Shown here piece after piece: positions 32,508 to 43,182 of a stretch of 56,845 bases of DNA. The stretch spans positions 1-56,845 of the forward strand of contig JAJDOG010000003.1 in assembly GCA_022340285.1 (NCBI GenBank), read 5' to 3'. The position numbers and the translations under genes were made by a program. The notes beneath the pieces are model-generated. The model searched no databases, was not told the DNA's origin, and was given only the letters and a program-made list of their open reading frames with translations. Every line of letters begins with the position of its first letter. The stretch's first letter is position 1. This DNA is from Betaproteobacteria bacterium (lineage in GTDB: Bacteria > Pseudomonadota > Gammaproteobacteria > Burkholderiales > SG8-39).

Positions 32508-32974
32508 CGGGGCCCACGATCCGGCCCGGCACGGTTCACGACGCAGAGCGGATCAGTCGGCTCCTCGTCGCGCTGTCCGAAGAGTTCGTCGTGCCGGATT
32601 TCTCGCCGCAGGGGCGCGCCCATTTTCTGGGTGAGCTTGCCGTTTCGGAGATGGAGCGGCGTCTCTCCGGCGACTTCCGTTTCTACCTGGCGGAGGACGC
32701 TGAAGCGCTTGCCGGCGTGGTGGCCATCCGCGGAACCACGCATCTCTACTACCTCTTCATCGCGAAGCCCCATCAGGGCACCGGCTTGGCGCGGCGGCTG
32801 TGGTTGCACGCGATGAAGGAGTCCCTGGCGCGGGGCGCGCCGAGCCGGTTCACGGTCAACGCATCGAATTTCGCCGTGGCAGCCTACGAGCGACTCGGCT
32901 TCAGGCGGACTGAACCCATGCGCGAGCGAAGTGGTGTGCTATATAACCCGATGGAGCTCATCGCCGGGGACTGA
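32504..32974 (+). CDS. GNAT family N-acetyltransferase
   Basis: The 156-residue protein has the acetyl-CoA-binding motif A: LYYLFIAKPHQGTGLARRL, followed by a C-terminal NASNFAVAAYERLGFRR strand-helix. It transfers an acetyl group from acetyl-CoA to an amine; the substrate is unknown. The ATG at 32504 overlaps the EamA stop; the upstream frame is discarded. Confidence 0.88.
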   Translation: MTGPTIRPGTVHDAERISRLLVALSEEFVVPDFSPQGRAHFLGELAVSEMERRLSGDFRFYLAEDAEALAGVVAIRGTTHLYYLFIAKPHQGTGLARRLWLHAMKESLARGAPSRFTVNASNFAVAAYERLGFRRTEPMRERSGVLYNPMELIAGD

Positions 32975-33030
32975 GCGACGCCTCCAGGACGGTCGCGCAG
33001 TGCCGGACGAACAGGACCCGGGAGAATTCC

Positions 33031-33972
33031 ATGCGCATAGCGATCTACGGCACCGGCGGTGTAGGGGGTTACTTCGGCGCGCAGCTCGCGCGCGCCGGAC
33101 AGGATGTCACATTCATTGCACGCGGAGAGCATCTGCGCGTGATTCGCGATCAGGGCCTGTACCTCGAGACGCCCGCCGGCGAGGTCGCGATCAAGCCCGC
33201 GAAGGCGACGGACGACCCGGCGCAGGTGGGCGAGGTGGATGTCGTCCTGGTCGCGCTGAAGGCATGGCAGGTGACCGCAGCGGCCCATGCCATGCGTCCC
33301 ATGATCGGACCGAATACAGTCGTGGTTCCGCTGCAAAATGGGGTGGAAGCTCCATCGCAGTTGGAAGCCGTGCTCGGCGCCGGGCACGCGATGTGCGGCC
33401 TGTGCGGCACGATCAGCTTCGTGATCGGACCGGGCCGGATTCGCAGCATCAGCACGAACAACTTCATACGATTCGGCGAGCCGGATAACCGGCGCAGCGA
33501 GCGCGCCGAACGTTTGCTCCAGGCATTCGCGAACACGCCGGTCAAGGCGGAAATCCCTCCTGACATCTTCAAGGCGCTATGGGAGAAATTTCTGTTCGTC
33601 TCGTCGTTCGGCGGAGTGGGCGTGCTGACGCGCGCACCGCTTGGCGTCATCCGGACAACCCCGGAGACGCGCTTGCTGCTCGAACGCTGCATGCAGGAGG
33701 TGCACGCGGTAGGCCGGGCTCGCAACGTGGCATTCGCGGACACCGCCGTCGCAGACCACATGGCGTTCCTCGATTCCCTGCCTGCAACCGCGACGACTTC
33801 GCTGCAGCGGGACATTGCCGACGGCAAGCCCTCCGAGCTCGAGGCGTGGAACGGCGCAGTGGTGCGACTCGGCAGGGAATCGAGCGTCGCGACGCCTATG
33901 CACGAGATCATCTATCACACTGCGCTGCCCTCGGAGCGGCGCGCGCGGGGGGAGTTGATCTTCCCGGCCTGA
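33031..33972 (+). CDS. 2-dehydropantoate 2-reductase family (PanE/ApbA)
   Basis: The 313-residue protein has an N-terminal Rossmann loop YGTGGVGGYFG (residues 5-15), VVPLQNGVEAPSQLE near residue 105 and a C-terminal helical domain with KALWEKFLFVSSFGG. PanE reduces ketopantoate with NADPH on the path to coenzyme A. Several paralogues act on other 2-oxoacids, so ketopantoate is not certain. AGAATTCC is a weak ribosome site; the start is fixed by homology. Confidence 0.85.
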   Translation: MRIAIYGTGGVGGYFGAQLARAGQDVTFIARGEHLRVIRDQGLYLETPAGEVAIKPAKATDDPAQVGEVDVVLVALKAWQVTAAAHAMRPMIGPNTVVVPLQNGVEAPSQLEAVLGAGHAMCGLCGTISFVIGPGRIRSISTNNFIRFGEPDNRRSERAERLLQAFANTPVKAEIPPDIFKALWEKFLFVSSFGGVGVLTRAPLGVIRTTPETRLLLERCMQEVHAVGRARNVAFADTAVADHMAFLDSLPATATTSLQRDIADGKPSELEAWNGAVVRLGRESSVATPMHEIIYHTALPSERRARGELIFPA

Positions 33973-34040
33973 CTGGCGCGGCTTCGACAGCGTCGGGCGC
34001 AGGTGAGCTATCTTTCTCGACGCAGAGCACGGAGGCGCGG

Positions 34041-34865
<825 letters not shown>

Positions 34866-34906
34866 CGAGTTCGAACGGATTGCTCAAGAGCGACAGGAGG
34901 ACACGA

Positions 34907-35239
34907 ATGGATTTTCCGGACATCATCACCCGCCTACCCGAGGCCGAGCTGCCCATCCCGCCGTCCAAGGTGAAGACGCACGTCCTGCCGTCGGATCGCG
35001 GTCAGATCGTCTTCTTCCACGTACTCGAGGATGTCGAGATTCCCCCGCACTCGCACAAGGCGCAGTGGGGGACCGTTCTGGAAGGCGAAGTCGAAGTGAC
35101 GATCGGCGGCGAGGGTCGGCGCTACACGCCCGGCACCACTTACTTCATCCCCAGCGGCGTCGTGCACAGCGCGAAGGCGCGGGCCGGCGCGAAGATCATG
35201 GACTTCTTCGAGGAACCCGATCGTTACCCTCTCAGGTGA
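34907..35239 (+). CDS. Cupin-domain protein
   Basis: The 110-residue protein is a single conserved beta-barrel: EIPPHSHKAQWGTVLEGEVE holds two histidines and the glutamate of motif 1, and GVVHSAK the motif 2 histidine. It probably binds a metal; the function is unknown. AGGAGGA lies upstream of the ATG at 34907. It may be co-transcribed with the reductase before it. Confidence 0.85.
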   Translation: MDFPDIITRLPEAELPIPPSKVKTHVLPSDRGQIVFFHVLEDVEIPPHSHKAQWGTVLEGEVEVTIGGEGRRYTPGTTYFIPSGVVHSAKARAGAKIMDFFEEPDRYPLR

Positions 35240-35263
35240 TTCAACGCAGTGCAAGGAGCGACG

Positions 35264-35653
35264 ATGATCACGCACACGGGCGGATGCCACTGCGGGAAGG
35301 TGCGATTCGAAGTGGATGCGTCCGCCGATCTCAGGGCGTCGGAGTGCAACTGCTCGATCTGCAGCAAGGGCGGATACCTCGGCGTGATCGTTCCGAAGGA
35401 GCGTTTCCGGCTCGTTTCCGGAGAGGACGCCCTGACGACGTACACGTTCAATACCCGTGTCGCACGGCATCTTTTCTGCCGGCATTGCGGGATCAAGTCG
35501 TTCTACGTTCCGAGGTCGCATCCGGACGGGATCAGCGTCAACGCGCGATGCCTGGATCCCGGCACCGTGAAGAGCGTGGAGGTCCGGCCGTTCAACGGCC
35601 AGGAGTGGGAGAAGCAGCTGCCCGCGGGGCGCGCGACTTCATTTCCGAATTGA
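35264..35653 (+). CDS. GFA family (CENP-V-like) zinc protein
   Basis: The 129-residue protein has the zinc-binding cysteines of the glutathione-dependent formaldehyde-activating (GFA) family: GGCHCGKV (residues 6-13), CNCSIC and CRHCGIKSF. The biochemical role of most members is unclear. It starts 24 bp after the cupin stop and is followed by a convergent minus-strand gene. Confidence 0.88.
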   Translation: MITHTGGCHCGKVRFEVDASADLRASECNCSICSKGGYLGVIVPKERFRLVSGEDALTTYTFNTRVARHLFCRHCGIKSFYVPRSHPDGISVNARCLDPGTVKSVEVRPFNGQEWEKQLPAGRATSFPN

Positions 35654-35686
35654 GGGCGGCGGGCGGGACCGCGCCGGCCGCCCGGC

Positions 35687-36739
35687 TCACACGCTACGGT
35701 TGAACCACAGGAGCGAGAGCAGCGCGGCCGCGATCGCCAGGATTGCCGCAGCGGCAACGAACAGTGCGGAGATCTCGGTCTCCTTCCTTTCCAGAACGAG
35801 CGATGTATTCAGGTTCTGGTAGACCTTGCGCAGGTCATCCGCCGTTCCCGCGTAGTAGTACTCGGCGCGCGTGACTTCCGCGATGGCCTTGAGCGTCTCC
35901 TCGTCGAAGCGCACGTAAATCGACCAGCCCTCGAAACCGACCTCGCCGCCGGCCGCGGTGCCAAACCCGACGGTGTAGATCCGCACGCCCCGCTCGGCGG
36001 CCATCTTGGCGGTCTCGATCGGGTTCGGTCCCGTCGTCGCCCGCCCGTCGGTGAGCAGGATGATCGCGGCAGAGGGATGGGAACCCGGCGGGACCGGCTT
36101 GAAGGGCTTGCGCTGCGGCTTGTCGGGCCGATCGATTGCCACGCCGCGTCCGCCGTCCCGCGAGGCCCCGCGGAACAGAAACGGCTCCAGGTCGATGCCT
36201 TCGTCCGGGAAGAGCGCTGCCAAGGAGACGATGATGCCGCTGCCGATGGCGGTGTGGCGCTGCAGCTCGAACCGGTCGATGGCCGCGATCAGGTCGTCGC
36301 GGTTCTGGGTGGGCGTCTGCACGACCGATGCCGTGCCGGCGAACGAGACGATGCCGATACGGACGTCCGAAGGTTGCTCCATGACGAACGCTTTCGCAGC
36401 GGCCTGCGCCGCTTCCAGGCGACTCGGCTCGACGTCCCGGGCGCGCATGCTGAGCGACACGTCCATGGCGAGGATGATGGTGCGCTGCTCCGACGGCAGG
36501 GTGATGACGGCGCTCGGGCGCGCGCTCGCGATGATCCCGGCCACGACGGCCAGCAGGAAGAGCAGGGGTGGGATGTGGCGCCGGAACCGTTGCCACGGAC
36601 CCATCGCCTCCCGCACGAGATCCAGGTTCGTATAGCGGATGGCAACCCGCTTCTTGCGGCGCAACAGGACCACGTACAAGGCGATGAGCGCCGGCACGCC
36701 GAGCAACAGCCAAAGCACATCAGACCACAGGAACGTCAT
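35687..36739 (-). CDS. Membrane-anchored VWA-domain protein (BatA-like)
   Basis: The 350-residue protein (start at 36739; an ATG 18 bases upstream lacks support) has two N-terminal transmembrane helices (about 2-24 and 54-74), a von Willebrand factor A domain with the MIDAS motif MDVSLS near residue 93, and a C-terminal helix. This is the layout of BatA/BatB aerotolerance proteins that work with MoxR ATPases; no MoxR gene lies in this window. No partner operon is visible. Confidence 0.85.
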   Translation of the reverse strand: MTFLWSDVLWLLLGVPALIALYVVLLRRKKRVAIRYTNLDLVREAMGPWQRFRRHIPPLLFLLAVVAGIIASARPSAVITLPSEQRTIILAMDVSLSMRARDVEPSRLEAAQAAAKAFVMEQPSDVRIGIVSFAGTASVVQTPTQNRDDLIAAIDRFELQRHTAIGSGIIVSLAALFPDEGIDLEPFLFRGASRDGGRGVAIDRPDKPQRKPFKPVPPGSHPSAAIILLTDGRATTGPNPIETAKMAAERGVRIYTVGFGTAAGGEVGFEGWSIYVRFDEETLKAIAEVTRAEYYYAGTADDLRKVYQNLNTSLVLERKETEISALFVAAAAILAIAAALLSLLWFNRSV

Positions 36740-36955
36740 GGGATCTCTCCCGGCCACACGCGCCCGCCACAGCGCAACTGCTCCGCTCGAGCGAACTGCT
36801 CACTCCAGAATCCAGCGGAGCGACGCTCGCTCACTCTAGCACCGACCGGGCGCGTCGTATGCGTGACTTTGTGTCGGCTTGCGAAATGCGGCACCGCGAA
36901 ATCGGCATCGACGCGCTGCAAGGCTACCGGCGGCCCCCAAGGACATCCGTACGGG
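36740..36955. other. Intergenic gap
   Basis: I see no gene or clear hairpin in this stretch. It separates two minus-strand genes and probably holds the promoter of the VWA gene. Confidence 0.4.
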
Positions 36956-37777
36956 CTATGCCTCGTGCGGGATGCCGTGCACGATGTACCCCCCCGACTT
37001 GTCGTCGCGCTCGAGGTCGAGCAGCTTGCGACTCTGCGCCTCCTCAAGGAGCTTGGAGAACGACCGAAAGCCGTAGTAGGACTCGGTGAAGCCCGGCATC
37101 CGGCGCTTGATGGCCTGCTTCACGGCCGAGCCCCAGAGCTTCTCGTCGCCGGTCCGCTCGCCGAGCAACTCCTCCGCGGTCTTCACCACGAGCTCCATCG
37201 CCTCCTCGGTCTTGCCGGCTTCCTCCTTCGGCGCCGCCTTCTTGGCGGCTTCGCCTGCTTGCACCGACTCCTTCCGACGCGACCGCCGCTGCGCCTTCTC
37301 GTCGCGAACGAGATCGTCGTAGTAGATGAACTCGTCGCAGTTGGAGATCAGGAGATCCGACGTGGACTTCTTGACGCCGACGCCGATCACCTCCTTGTTG
37401 TTCTCGCGCAGCTTCGAGACCAGCGGCGAGAAGTCCGAGTCGCCGCTGATGATGACGAACGTGTCCACGTGCGGCTTGGTGTAGCAGAGGTCGAGCGCGT
37501 CGACCACCATCCGGATGTCCGCCGAGTTCTTGCCCGACTGGCGGACGTGCGGTACCTCGACGAGCTCGAACGCGGCCTGGTGCATGGCGCTCTTGAACTC
37601 CTTGTACCGCTCCCAGTCGCAATACGCGCGTTTCACGACGATGCTGCCCTTGAGGAGCAGTCGCTCGAGCACGCGGCTGATCTCGAACTTGTCGTACTTC
37701 GCCTCGCGCACGCCGATCGCGATGTTCTCGAAATCGCAGAAGAGCGCCATGTTGTTGTCTTCGGCCTGGTTTGGCAT
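36956..37777 (-). CDS. NYN (LabA/DUF88) domain protein with OST-HTH domain
   Basis: The 273-residue protein has an N-terminal NYN PIN-like nuclease domain (ALFCDFENIAIG near residues 11-22; ISGDSDFSPLVS near 110-121, both with catalytic-type aspartates) followed by a lysine/glutamate-rich linker and an OST-HTH/LOTUS domain (about 190-265), which binds RNA. It may be a ribonuclease or RNA-binding adaptor. AGGCCGAAG upstream of the ATG is a weak ribosome site. Confidence 0.88.
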   Translation of the reverse strand: MPNQAEDNNMALFCDFENIAIGVREAKYDKFEISRVLERLLLKGSIVVKRAYCDWERYKEFKSAMHQAAFELVEVPHVRQSGKNSADIRMVVDALDLCYTKPHVDTFVIISGDSDFSPLVSKLRENNKEVIGVGVKKSTSDLLISNCDEFIYYDDLVRDEKAQRRSRRKESVQAGEAAKKAAPKEEAGKTEEAMELVVKTAEELLGERTGDEKLWGSAVKQAIKRRMPGFTESYYGFRSFSKLLEEAQSRKLLDLERDDKSGGYIVHGIPHEA

Positions 37778-37881
37778 GCCTGTTCGCTTCTCCGTTGCGG
37801 GCCCACTGGGCCAGCCATTGCTTGAATGAGGGTTCGATTATCCGCGCAAAGTTCCCGGGCCGCACCGGCCACCGGCGTTCG

Positions 37882-39201
37882 TTACACCACCGCTTCGTCC
37901 GCCAACGCCGCCCGCCGGCCGCGGGGCACGTCGACTCCCGAGAGGATGGCGAGGCCGGCAACAAAGAATGCGCCGGTGACCAGTATCGCGAGGCGGTGAT
38001 CGCCTCGGGATAGCCACGATACGAGCCCGTAGCTCATCGGACCGATGATCGCGGAGAGCTTGACGGCAAAGCCCCACAGGCCGAAGAACTCCGCACGCCG
38101 CGTTTCGGGACTGAGATATCCGACCAGTGCGCGGGCCGCCGACTGCGACGCGCCCAGGGAGAGGCCGGCGAGATTCGCCGCCACCCAGAAGAGCGCGCGG
38201 CTCTCGGCGAGCCACGCGCAGGCGATCGTCGCGATCCAGAGCAGCAGCGTGAGCTGCAGCGTTCGCACGTGCCCGAGGCGGTCCTGAACCTGTCCGAAAG
38301 CAAGGGCGCCCAGCGCGGCGGTGACGTTGACGGCGAGGATCATCGTGATCGTGTCCCGCGTGTTGAATCCCAGCGCCTCCTGCGCGTAGATCGCCGCGAG
38401 CGCCACGACCGTCATGATGCCGGCCTGATAGACCGTCACGCACACGAGAAAACGCGCGAGGTCGCGATACCGGGCCGCGTTCCGCAGCGTGTGGCCGAGG
38501 CGCAGGAACGAATCGCGGACGAAGCGGTGCCGCGGATCGACCGGTTGAGCCACCGCCCGCTCGCGCAGAATCAGGAAGGTTGGCAGCGCCGCGACCGCAA
38601 AGAGCCCCGCGGTGATGAGCATCGTGACCGGCACGTACTCGGTTGCGGCATGGCCCTGACCTTGGGCCCATGTGACATAGGCGAGGCAGATACCGAGGGA
38701 GAGGAGCCCGCCGATGTAGCCGAGCCCCCAGCCCCACCCGGACACCGTGCCGAGCGACTCGCTGTCGGCGATCTCCGGCAAGAATGCCGCGATCAGGTTC
38801 TCGCCGGTGCCGAAGAAGTAAGACGATGCTGCGACGAGCACCATAGCCAGCGCGAGGCTCGACGGTCCGGTGAGCGCCAGCGCGGCGGTGAACACGACGC
38901 AGCCTGCGGTGCTGATCGCGAGAAGCGCCTTCTTTGCGGCGCGTAGATCCGCGTACGCGCCGACCACCGGCGCGGTCAGCATGATGAGCAGCTGCGACAC
39001 TGCGAGCGCCGTCGTCCACGCGAGCGTCGCCCAAGCCGCCCTGCCCGCCACGACGCCAACGAAGTAGGCGTTGTACACGGCGGTGACGACGACCGTGGTG
39101 TAGCCGGAGTTGGCGAAGTCGTACATCGCCCATGCGAGCACTTCGCGCGGACGCACGTCCGGCGCGAGCCGGCGGCGCTTAGAGGAGTCTGCGGTTTTCA
39201 C
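37882..39201 (-). CDS. MFS transporter, UMF1 (Atg22-like) type
   Basis: The 439-residue protein has about eleven to twelve transmembrane helices. EVLAWAMYDFANSGYTTVVV at the start is the signature of the UMF1/Atg22-like branch of MFS. The substrate is unknown, though amino acid efflux is the role of the yeast vacuolar relative. It is divergent from mgtE. Confidence 0.88.
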   Translation of the reverse strand: MKTADSSKRRRLAPDVRPREVLAWAMYDFANSGYTTVVVTAVYNAYFVGVVAGRAAWATLAWTTALAVSQLLIMLTAPVVGAYADLRAAKKALLAISTAGCVVFTAALALTGPSSLALAMVLVAASSYFFGTGENLIAAFLPEIADSESLGTVSGWGWGLGYIGGLLSLGICLAYVTWAQGQGHAATEYVPVTMLITAGLFAVAALPTFLILRERAVAQPVDPRHRFVRDSFLRLGHTLRNAARYRDLARFLVCVTVYQAGIMTVVALAAIYAQEALGFNTRDTITMILAVNVTAALGALAFGQVQDRLGHVRTLQLTLLLWIATIACAWLAESRALFWVAANLAGLSLGASQSAARALVGYLSPETRRAEFFGLWGFAVKLSAIIGPMSYGLVSWLSRGDHRLAILVTGAFFVAGLAILSGVDVPRGRRAALADEAVV

Positions 39202-39326
39202 GTCGTTGACATTGCTGTTCCGCGATCATAGCCGGCAAGTTAGAATCGCCGCGACCCGCCGCGGGGCGTGACGCGCCGCACCCAGCCGCAGTTTCCGCCA
39301 CCCAGCCACCCGGAGCGCGCGAGCTC

Positions 39327-40769
39327 ATGGCCGAGACGTCCGAGCGCAAGGAACTCGAGGATCTGCAGGAAGACCTGCACGCGGTCCAAGAGCTTCTGTC
39401 GCGTCATCGCCTCGTCGAGGGACTGGTGCGCCGGCAGAGCATGCGCAACCAGGATTTGGTGGAGCAGCTCGTCCAACGCCAACACCTCGCCGAGCTGCGC
39501 CGCAAGCTCGACGGCATGCATCCCGCGGACATCGCCTACATCCTCGAGGCGCTGCCCCTCGAGGAGCGGCTCGTTGTCTGGGATCTCGTCAAGGCCGACC
39601 GCGACGGCGAGATCCTGCTCGAGGTGTCCGACGCTGTCCGCGAGTCGCTCATCGAGAGCATGGACTCGCACGAGCTGCTTGCGGCAACCGAGCATCTCGA
39701 CGCGGACGAGATCGCCGACCTCGCTCCCGACCTGCCCGAGGAGGTGCTCCAGGGCGTGATCAACGCGCTGCCCGTCGAGGAGCAGGCGGCGCTGCGCACC
39801 GCGATGGCCTCGAAGGAGGGCACGGTCGGCGCGATCATGGATTTCGAGGAGATTACCGTCCGCGAGGACGTCACCCTCGAAGTGGTGACGCGCTACCTGC
39901 GCCGGTACGAGGAACTGCCCGACCACACCGACCAGATCTTCGTGGTGGACCGCACGCGTCATCTGCGCGGCGTGTTGCCGATCTCCAAGCTCGTGGTCAC
40001 CGACCTGGAAGAGCTGGTCGGCGACGCCATGATCACGGAGTTCGTGACGCTCTACCCCGACGACAAGGCCCAGGACGCCGCCAAGGCGTTCGAGCGCTAC
40101 GACCTCGTCACCGCGGCGGTGGTCGGGCGGGACGGCAGGCTGCTTGGCCGCGTCACCATCGACGCGGTGGTCGATTTCATCCGCGAGCACAGCGAGGCGC
40201 AGCACCTCGCCAAAGCAGGCCTGCGCGAGAGCGAGGATGTGTTCGCCTCGGTCTGGGATTCCGTGAAGAACCGCTGGGCCTGGCTCGCGCTGAATCTCAT
40301 CACTGCATTCATCGCATCGCGCGTGATCGACGCGTTCGAGGGCTCGATCGCGAAGCTCGTCGCCCTCGCCGCGCTGATGCCGATCGTGGCCGGAATCGGC
40401 GGCAATGCCGGCAACCAGACGATCACCATGATCGTGCGCGCGCTCGCGCTGGGCCAGGTCGACGAGGATCAGGTGAAGAAGCTCTTCCTCAAGGAGGCGG
40501 GGGTCGCCGTGGTCAACGGCCTGCTCTGGGGCGGGGTGATCGGCGCGGTGGCGTACTTCCTCTATGGCAGCTGGCCGCTCGGGATAGTCATGACTGCGGC
40601 GATGACGTTGAATCTCCTCCTCGCGGCGGCGCTGGGGGTGGGCATTCCGGTCCTCATGATGCGTCTGGGGCGCGATCCGGCGCTCGGCTCATCGGTGATG
40701 ATCACCGCGTTCACGGACTCCGGCGGTTTCCTGATCTTCCTGGGGCTCGCGACGATCTTCCTGGTCTGA
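39327..40769 (+). CDS. mgtE: Magnesium transporter MgtE
   Basis: The 480-residue protein has the MgtE N-terminal helical domain (to about 150), two CBS domains (about 165-290) and a C-terminal membrane domain of five helices, with the GIGGNAGNQT motif near residue 358. It forms a dimeric Mg2+ channel gated by cytoplasmic Mg2+. Length matches the family. It shares its upstream region with the divergent MFS gene. Confidence 0.93.
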   Translation: MAETSERKELEDLQEDLHAVQELLSRHRLVEGLVRRQSMRNQDLVEQLVQRQHLAELRRKLDGMHPADIAYILEALPLEERLVVWDLVKADRDGEILLEVSDAVRESLIESMDSHELLAATEHLDADEIADLAPDLPEEVLQGVINALPVEEQAALRTAMASKEGTVGAIMDFEEITVREDVTLEVVTRYLRRYEELPDHTDQIFVVDRTRHLRGVLPISKLVVTDLEELVGDAMITEFVTLYPDDKAQDAAKAFERYDLVTAAVVGRDGRLLGRVTIDAVVDFIREHSEAQHLAKAGLRESEDVFASVWDSVKNRWAWLALNLITAFIASRVIDAFEGSIAKLVALAALMPIVAGIGGNAGNQTITMIVRALALGQVDEDQVKKLFLKEAGVAVVNGLLWGGVIGAVAYFLYGSWPLGIVMTAAMTLNLLLAAALGVGIPVLMMRLGRDPALGSSVMITAFTDSGGFLIFLGLATIFLV

Positions 40770-40837
40770 CCGACGCACGCAGGAACCGATAGACTTGCCG
40801 CGCGAAGAAAGAAGGTCCGGAAAAAAGGAGGAAGGGA

Positions 40838-41260
40838 ATGGCAATCATCCAGGAATTCAAGGAATTCGCGGTCAAGGGCAACGTGATGGATCTCGCGATC
40901 GGGGTGATCATCGGCGGCGCGTTCGGCAAGATCGTCGATTCGGTGGTCAACGATCTCATCATGCCGATCATCGGACGCGCTACGGGTGGACTCGATTTCT
41001 CGAACTACTTTCTTGCGCTCAAGGAAGTTCCGGCCGGCACGCCCATGACGCTGGATGCCGTGAAGAAAGCCGGCGTGCCGGTCTTTGCGTACGGCAATTT
41101 CATCACGATCTCGCTCTACTTCGTGATCCTCGCCTTCATCATCTTCATCATGGTGAAGTGGATCAACAAGCTGAAACGCGAAGCGCCGCCCGCCCCGCCC
41201 GCCGCGCCGCCCGAGGAGGTGGTGCTGCTGCGGGAGATTCGCGATTCGCTGCGGAAGTAG
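40838..41260 (+). CDS. mscL: Large-conductance mechanosensitive channel
   Basis: The 140-residue protein has the MscL first helix with [20 protein letters not shown] (residues about 8-27), the periplasmic loop, the second helix [17 protein letters not shown] and a C-terminal [15 protein letters not shown] bundle. It opens under membrane tension during osmotic downshock. It is convergent with hemL nine bases away. AAAGGAGG lies upstream. Confidence 0.95.
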   Translation: MAIIQEFKEFAVKGNVMDLAIGVIIGGAFGKIVDSVVNDLIMPIIGRATGGLDFSNYFLALKEVPAGTPMTLDAVKKAGVPVFAYGNFITISLYFVILAFIIFIMVKWINKLKREAPPAPPAAPPEEVVLLREIRDSLRK

Positions 41261-41269
41261 ACCGTTTCG

Positions 41270-42559
41270 CTATTGACCGAAGGCCTGCACGGCGACACTG
41301 ACGGTGTCGCCGATCTCGGCTTCGGTGTGCGCGGCCGACACGAACCCGGCCTCGAACGCCGACGGCGCGAAGTACACGCCGCGCTCCAGCGCGGCGTGGA
41401 AGAATCGGTTGAACGCGTCTTTGTCGCACTGCATGACCTCCGCGAACGAGGTCGGCGGAGTGGCACGGAAGAACAGCCCGAACATCCCGCCCACCGATTT
41501 CGCGGAGAACGGGACGCGACACTTCTTCGCCGCAAGCGTCAGCCCTTCGACCAGGGCCTCCGTGTGCAGCGACAGGAGGTCGTAAAAACCGGGTTCCTGC
41601 ACGATCTTCATGGTCGCGAGGCCCGCGGCGACCGCCACAGGGTTGCCTGAGAGCGTGCCGGCCTGATAGACCGGACCGAGCGGCGCGACGCACTCCATGA
41701 TGTCGCGCCGGCCCCCGAATGCGGCGACGGGCATTCCGCCGCCGATCACCTTGCCGAGGGTCGTGAGATCGGGCGTGATGCCATAGCGGCCCTGGGCGCA
41801 CTCGAGGCCCACGCGAAACCCGGTCATGACCTCGTCGAAGATCAGCACCGCGCCGTGCTGGGTGCAGAGGTCGCGCATGCGCCGGAGAAACTCCGCCGAG
41901 CCCTCGACGAGGTTCATGTTTCCGGCGATCGGCTCGACGATCACGCCGGCAATTTCGCCGGCCATCTTCCGGAAGGCGTCCTCCAGCTGCGCCGTGTCAT
42001 TGAACGAGAGCACGATCGTGTGGCCGGCAATTTCGGGCGGCACGCCGGCCGAGCTGGGGTTGCCGAACGTGAGGGCGCCCGAGCCCGCCTTCACGAGCAG
42101 GCTGTCGCCATGGCCGTGGTAGCAGCCCTCGAACTTGATGATCTTCGGCCGGCCGGTGAACCCGCGCGCAAGTCTGAGGGCCGTCATCGTCGCCTCGGTG
42201 CCCGAGCTCACCAGACGCACGAGCGCCATGCTCGGCACGAGCTTGGCGAGCAGCTCCGCAAGCTCGATCTCGGCTTCGGTCGGCGCACCATACGAGAGGC
42301 CGCGTCCGGCCGCCTCGCGCACAGCTTCCACGACCTTCGGGTGAGCGTGGCCCACCACGGCCGTGCCCCACGAGCCCATGTAGTCGATGTAGCGCTTGCC
42401 GTCGGCGTCCCAGGTATGCGGGCCCTCCGCGCGCGCAATGAAACGCGGCGTGCCGCCGACAGCACGGAATGCCCGCACGGGTGAATTGACGCCCGCGGGG
42501 ATGATCCGCTGGGCCCGGTCGAATAGCGTGTCGTTGCGCGAAGTCATGGTGGTGCTCAT
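41270..42559 (-). CDS. hemL: Glutamate-1-semialdehyde 2,1-aminomutase
   Basis: The 429-residue protein is a class III aminotransferase-fold enzyme: [11 protein letters not shown], then the pyridoxal-phosphate lysine in [12 protein letters not shown], and [19 protein letters not shown]. It converts glutamate-1-semialdehyde to 5-aminolevulinate in tetrapyrrole synthesis. The ATG at 42559 overlaps the thiE stop (ATGA); an ATG 12 bases in is an alternative start. It is the last gene of a minus-strand operon thiD-thiE-hemL. Confidence 0.95.
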   Translation of the reverse strand: MSTTMTSRNDTLFDRAQRIIPAGVNSPVRAFRAVGGTPRFIARAEGPHTWDADGKRYIDYMGSWGTAVVGHAHPKVVEAVREAAGRGLSYGAPTEAEIELAELLAKLVPSMALVRLVSSGTEATMTALRLARGFTGRPKIIKFEGCYHGHGDSLLVKAGSGALTFGNPSSAGVPPEIAGHTIVLSFNDTAQLEDAFRKMAGEIAGVIVEPIAGNMNLVEGSAEFLRRMRDLCTQHGAVLIFDEVMTGFRVGLECAQGRYGITPDLTTLGKVIGGGMPVAAFGGRRDIMECVAPLGPVYQAGTLSGNPVAVAAGLATMKIVQEPGFYDLLSLHTEALVEGLTLAAKKCRVPFSAKSVGGMFGLFFRATPPTSFAEVMQCDKDAFNRFFHAALERGVYFAPSAFEAGFVSAAHTEAEIGDTVSVAVQAFGQ

Positions 42560-43179
42560 CGTTCGAAAAGACGTTTGAATTCAGCCGCCCGAGCGGTCAC
42601 GTCCGGCGCATCGAAGACCGCGCTGATGACGGCGACCGCATCGGCGCCCGCCGCGATCACCGCATCGGCGTTCTCGGGTGTGATCCCGCCGATCGCGACG
42701 ATCGGCAGCCCGACTGCGCCGCGCGCTTCCGCAAAGAGCGCGAGCGGCGCCCGCACCGCCGCCGGCTTCGTGGGCGAGTCGAACACGGCCCCGAACGCGA
42801 CGTAGTCGGCACCGGCCTCCTGCGCTGCGATCGCGAGGTCGAGACGGTTGTAGCACGACGCGCCCAGCAGCATGTCCGCACCGAGTTGCTTGCGTGCCTC
42901 CGCGAGATCGCCATCGTCGACGCCGAGGTGCGCGCCGTCTGCGCCGGCTTCGTGCGCGAGACCGACGTCGTCATTCACGACGAGCGGCGCCCGGTGCGCG
43001 CGGCACAGCGGCGCGAGCGCGTGAGCTTGTTCGCGGCGCAGCGCGGCGGGCGCATTCTTGCTGCGGTATTGAATGGCGGCCGCGCCTCCGGCAAGCGCCG
43101 CGCGCACGAGGACCAGAAGCCGGTCGGTGTCCGGCTCCTCGGGCGTGATTGCATAGAGGCCTCGTGGCAACACCCGCAT
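42556..43179 (-). CDS. thiE: Thiamine-phosphate synthase
   Basis: The 207-residue protein has the TIM-barrel motifs of Thi[38 protein letters not shown] and [13 protein letters not shown]. It couples HMP pyrophosphate with the thiazole phosphate to form thiamine monophosphate. It sits between thiD and hemL with overlapping or nearly overlapping stops, so all three are co-translated. Confidence 0.93.
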   Translation of the reverse strand: MRVLPRGLYAITPEEPDTDRLLVLVRAALAGGAAAIQYRSKNAPAALRREQAHALAPLCRAHRAPLVVNDDVGLAHEAGADGAHLGVDDGDLAEARKQLGADMLLGASCYNRLDLAIAAQEAGADYVAFGAVFDSPTKPAAVRAPLALFAEARGAVGLPIVAIGGITPENADAVIAAGADAVAVISAVFDAPDVTARAAEFKRLFER

Positions 43180-43182
43180 GCT

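Noticed and set aside
36077-37825. Plus-strand open frame of 582 codons
   Set aside because: It is antisense to the VWA and NYN genes, both of which have clear motifs.
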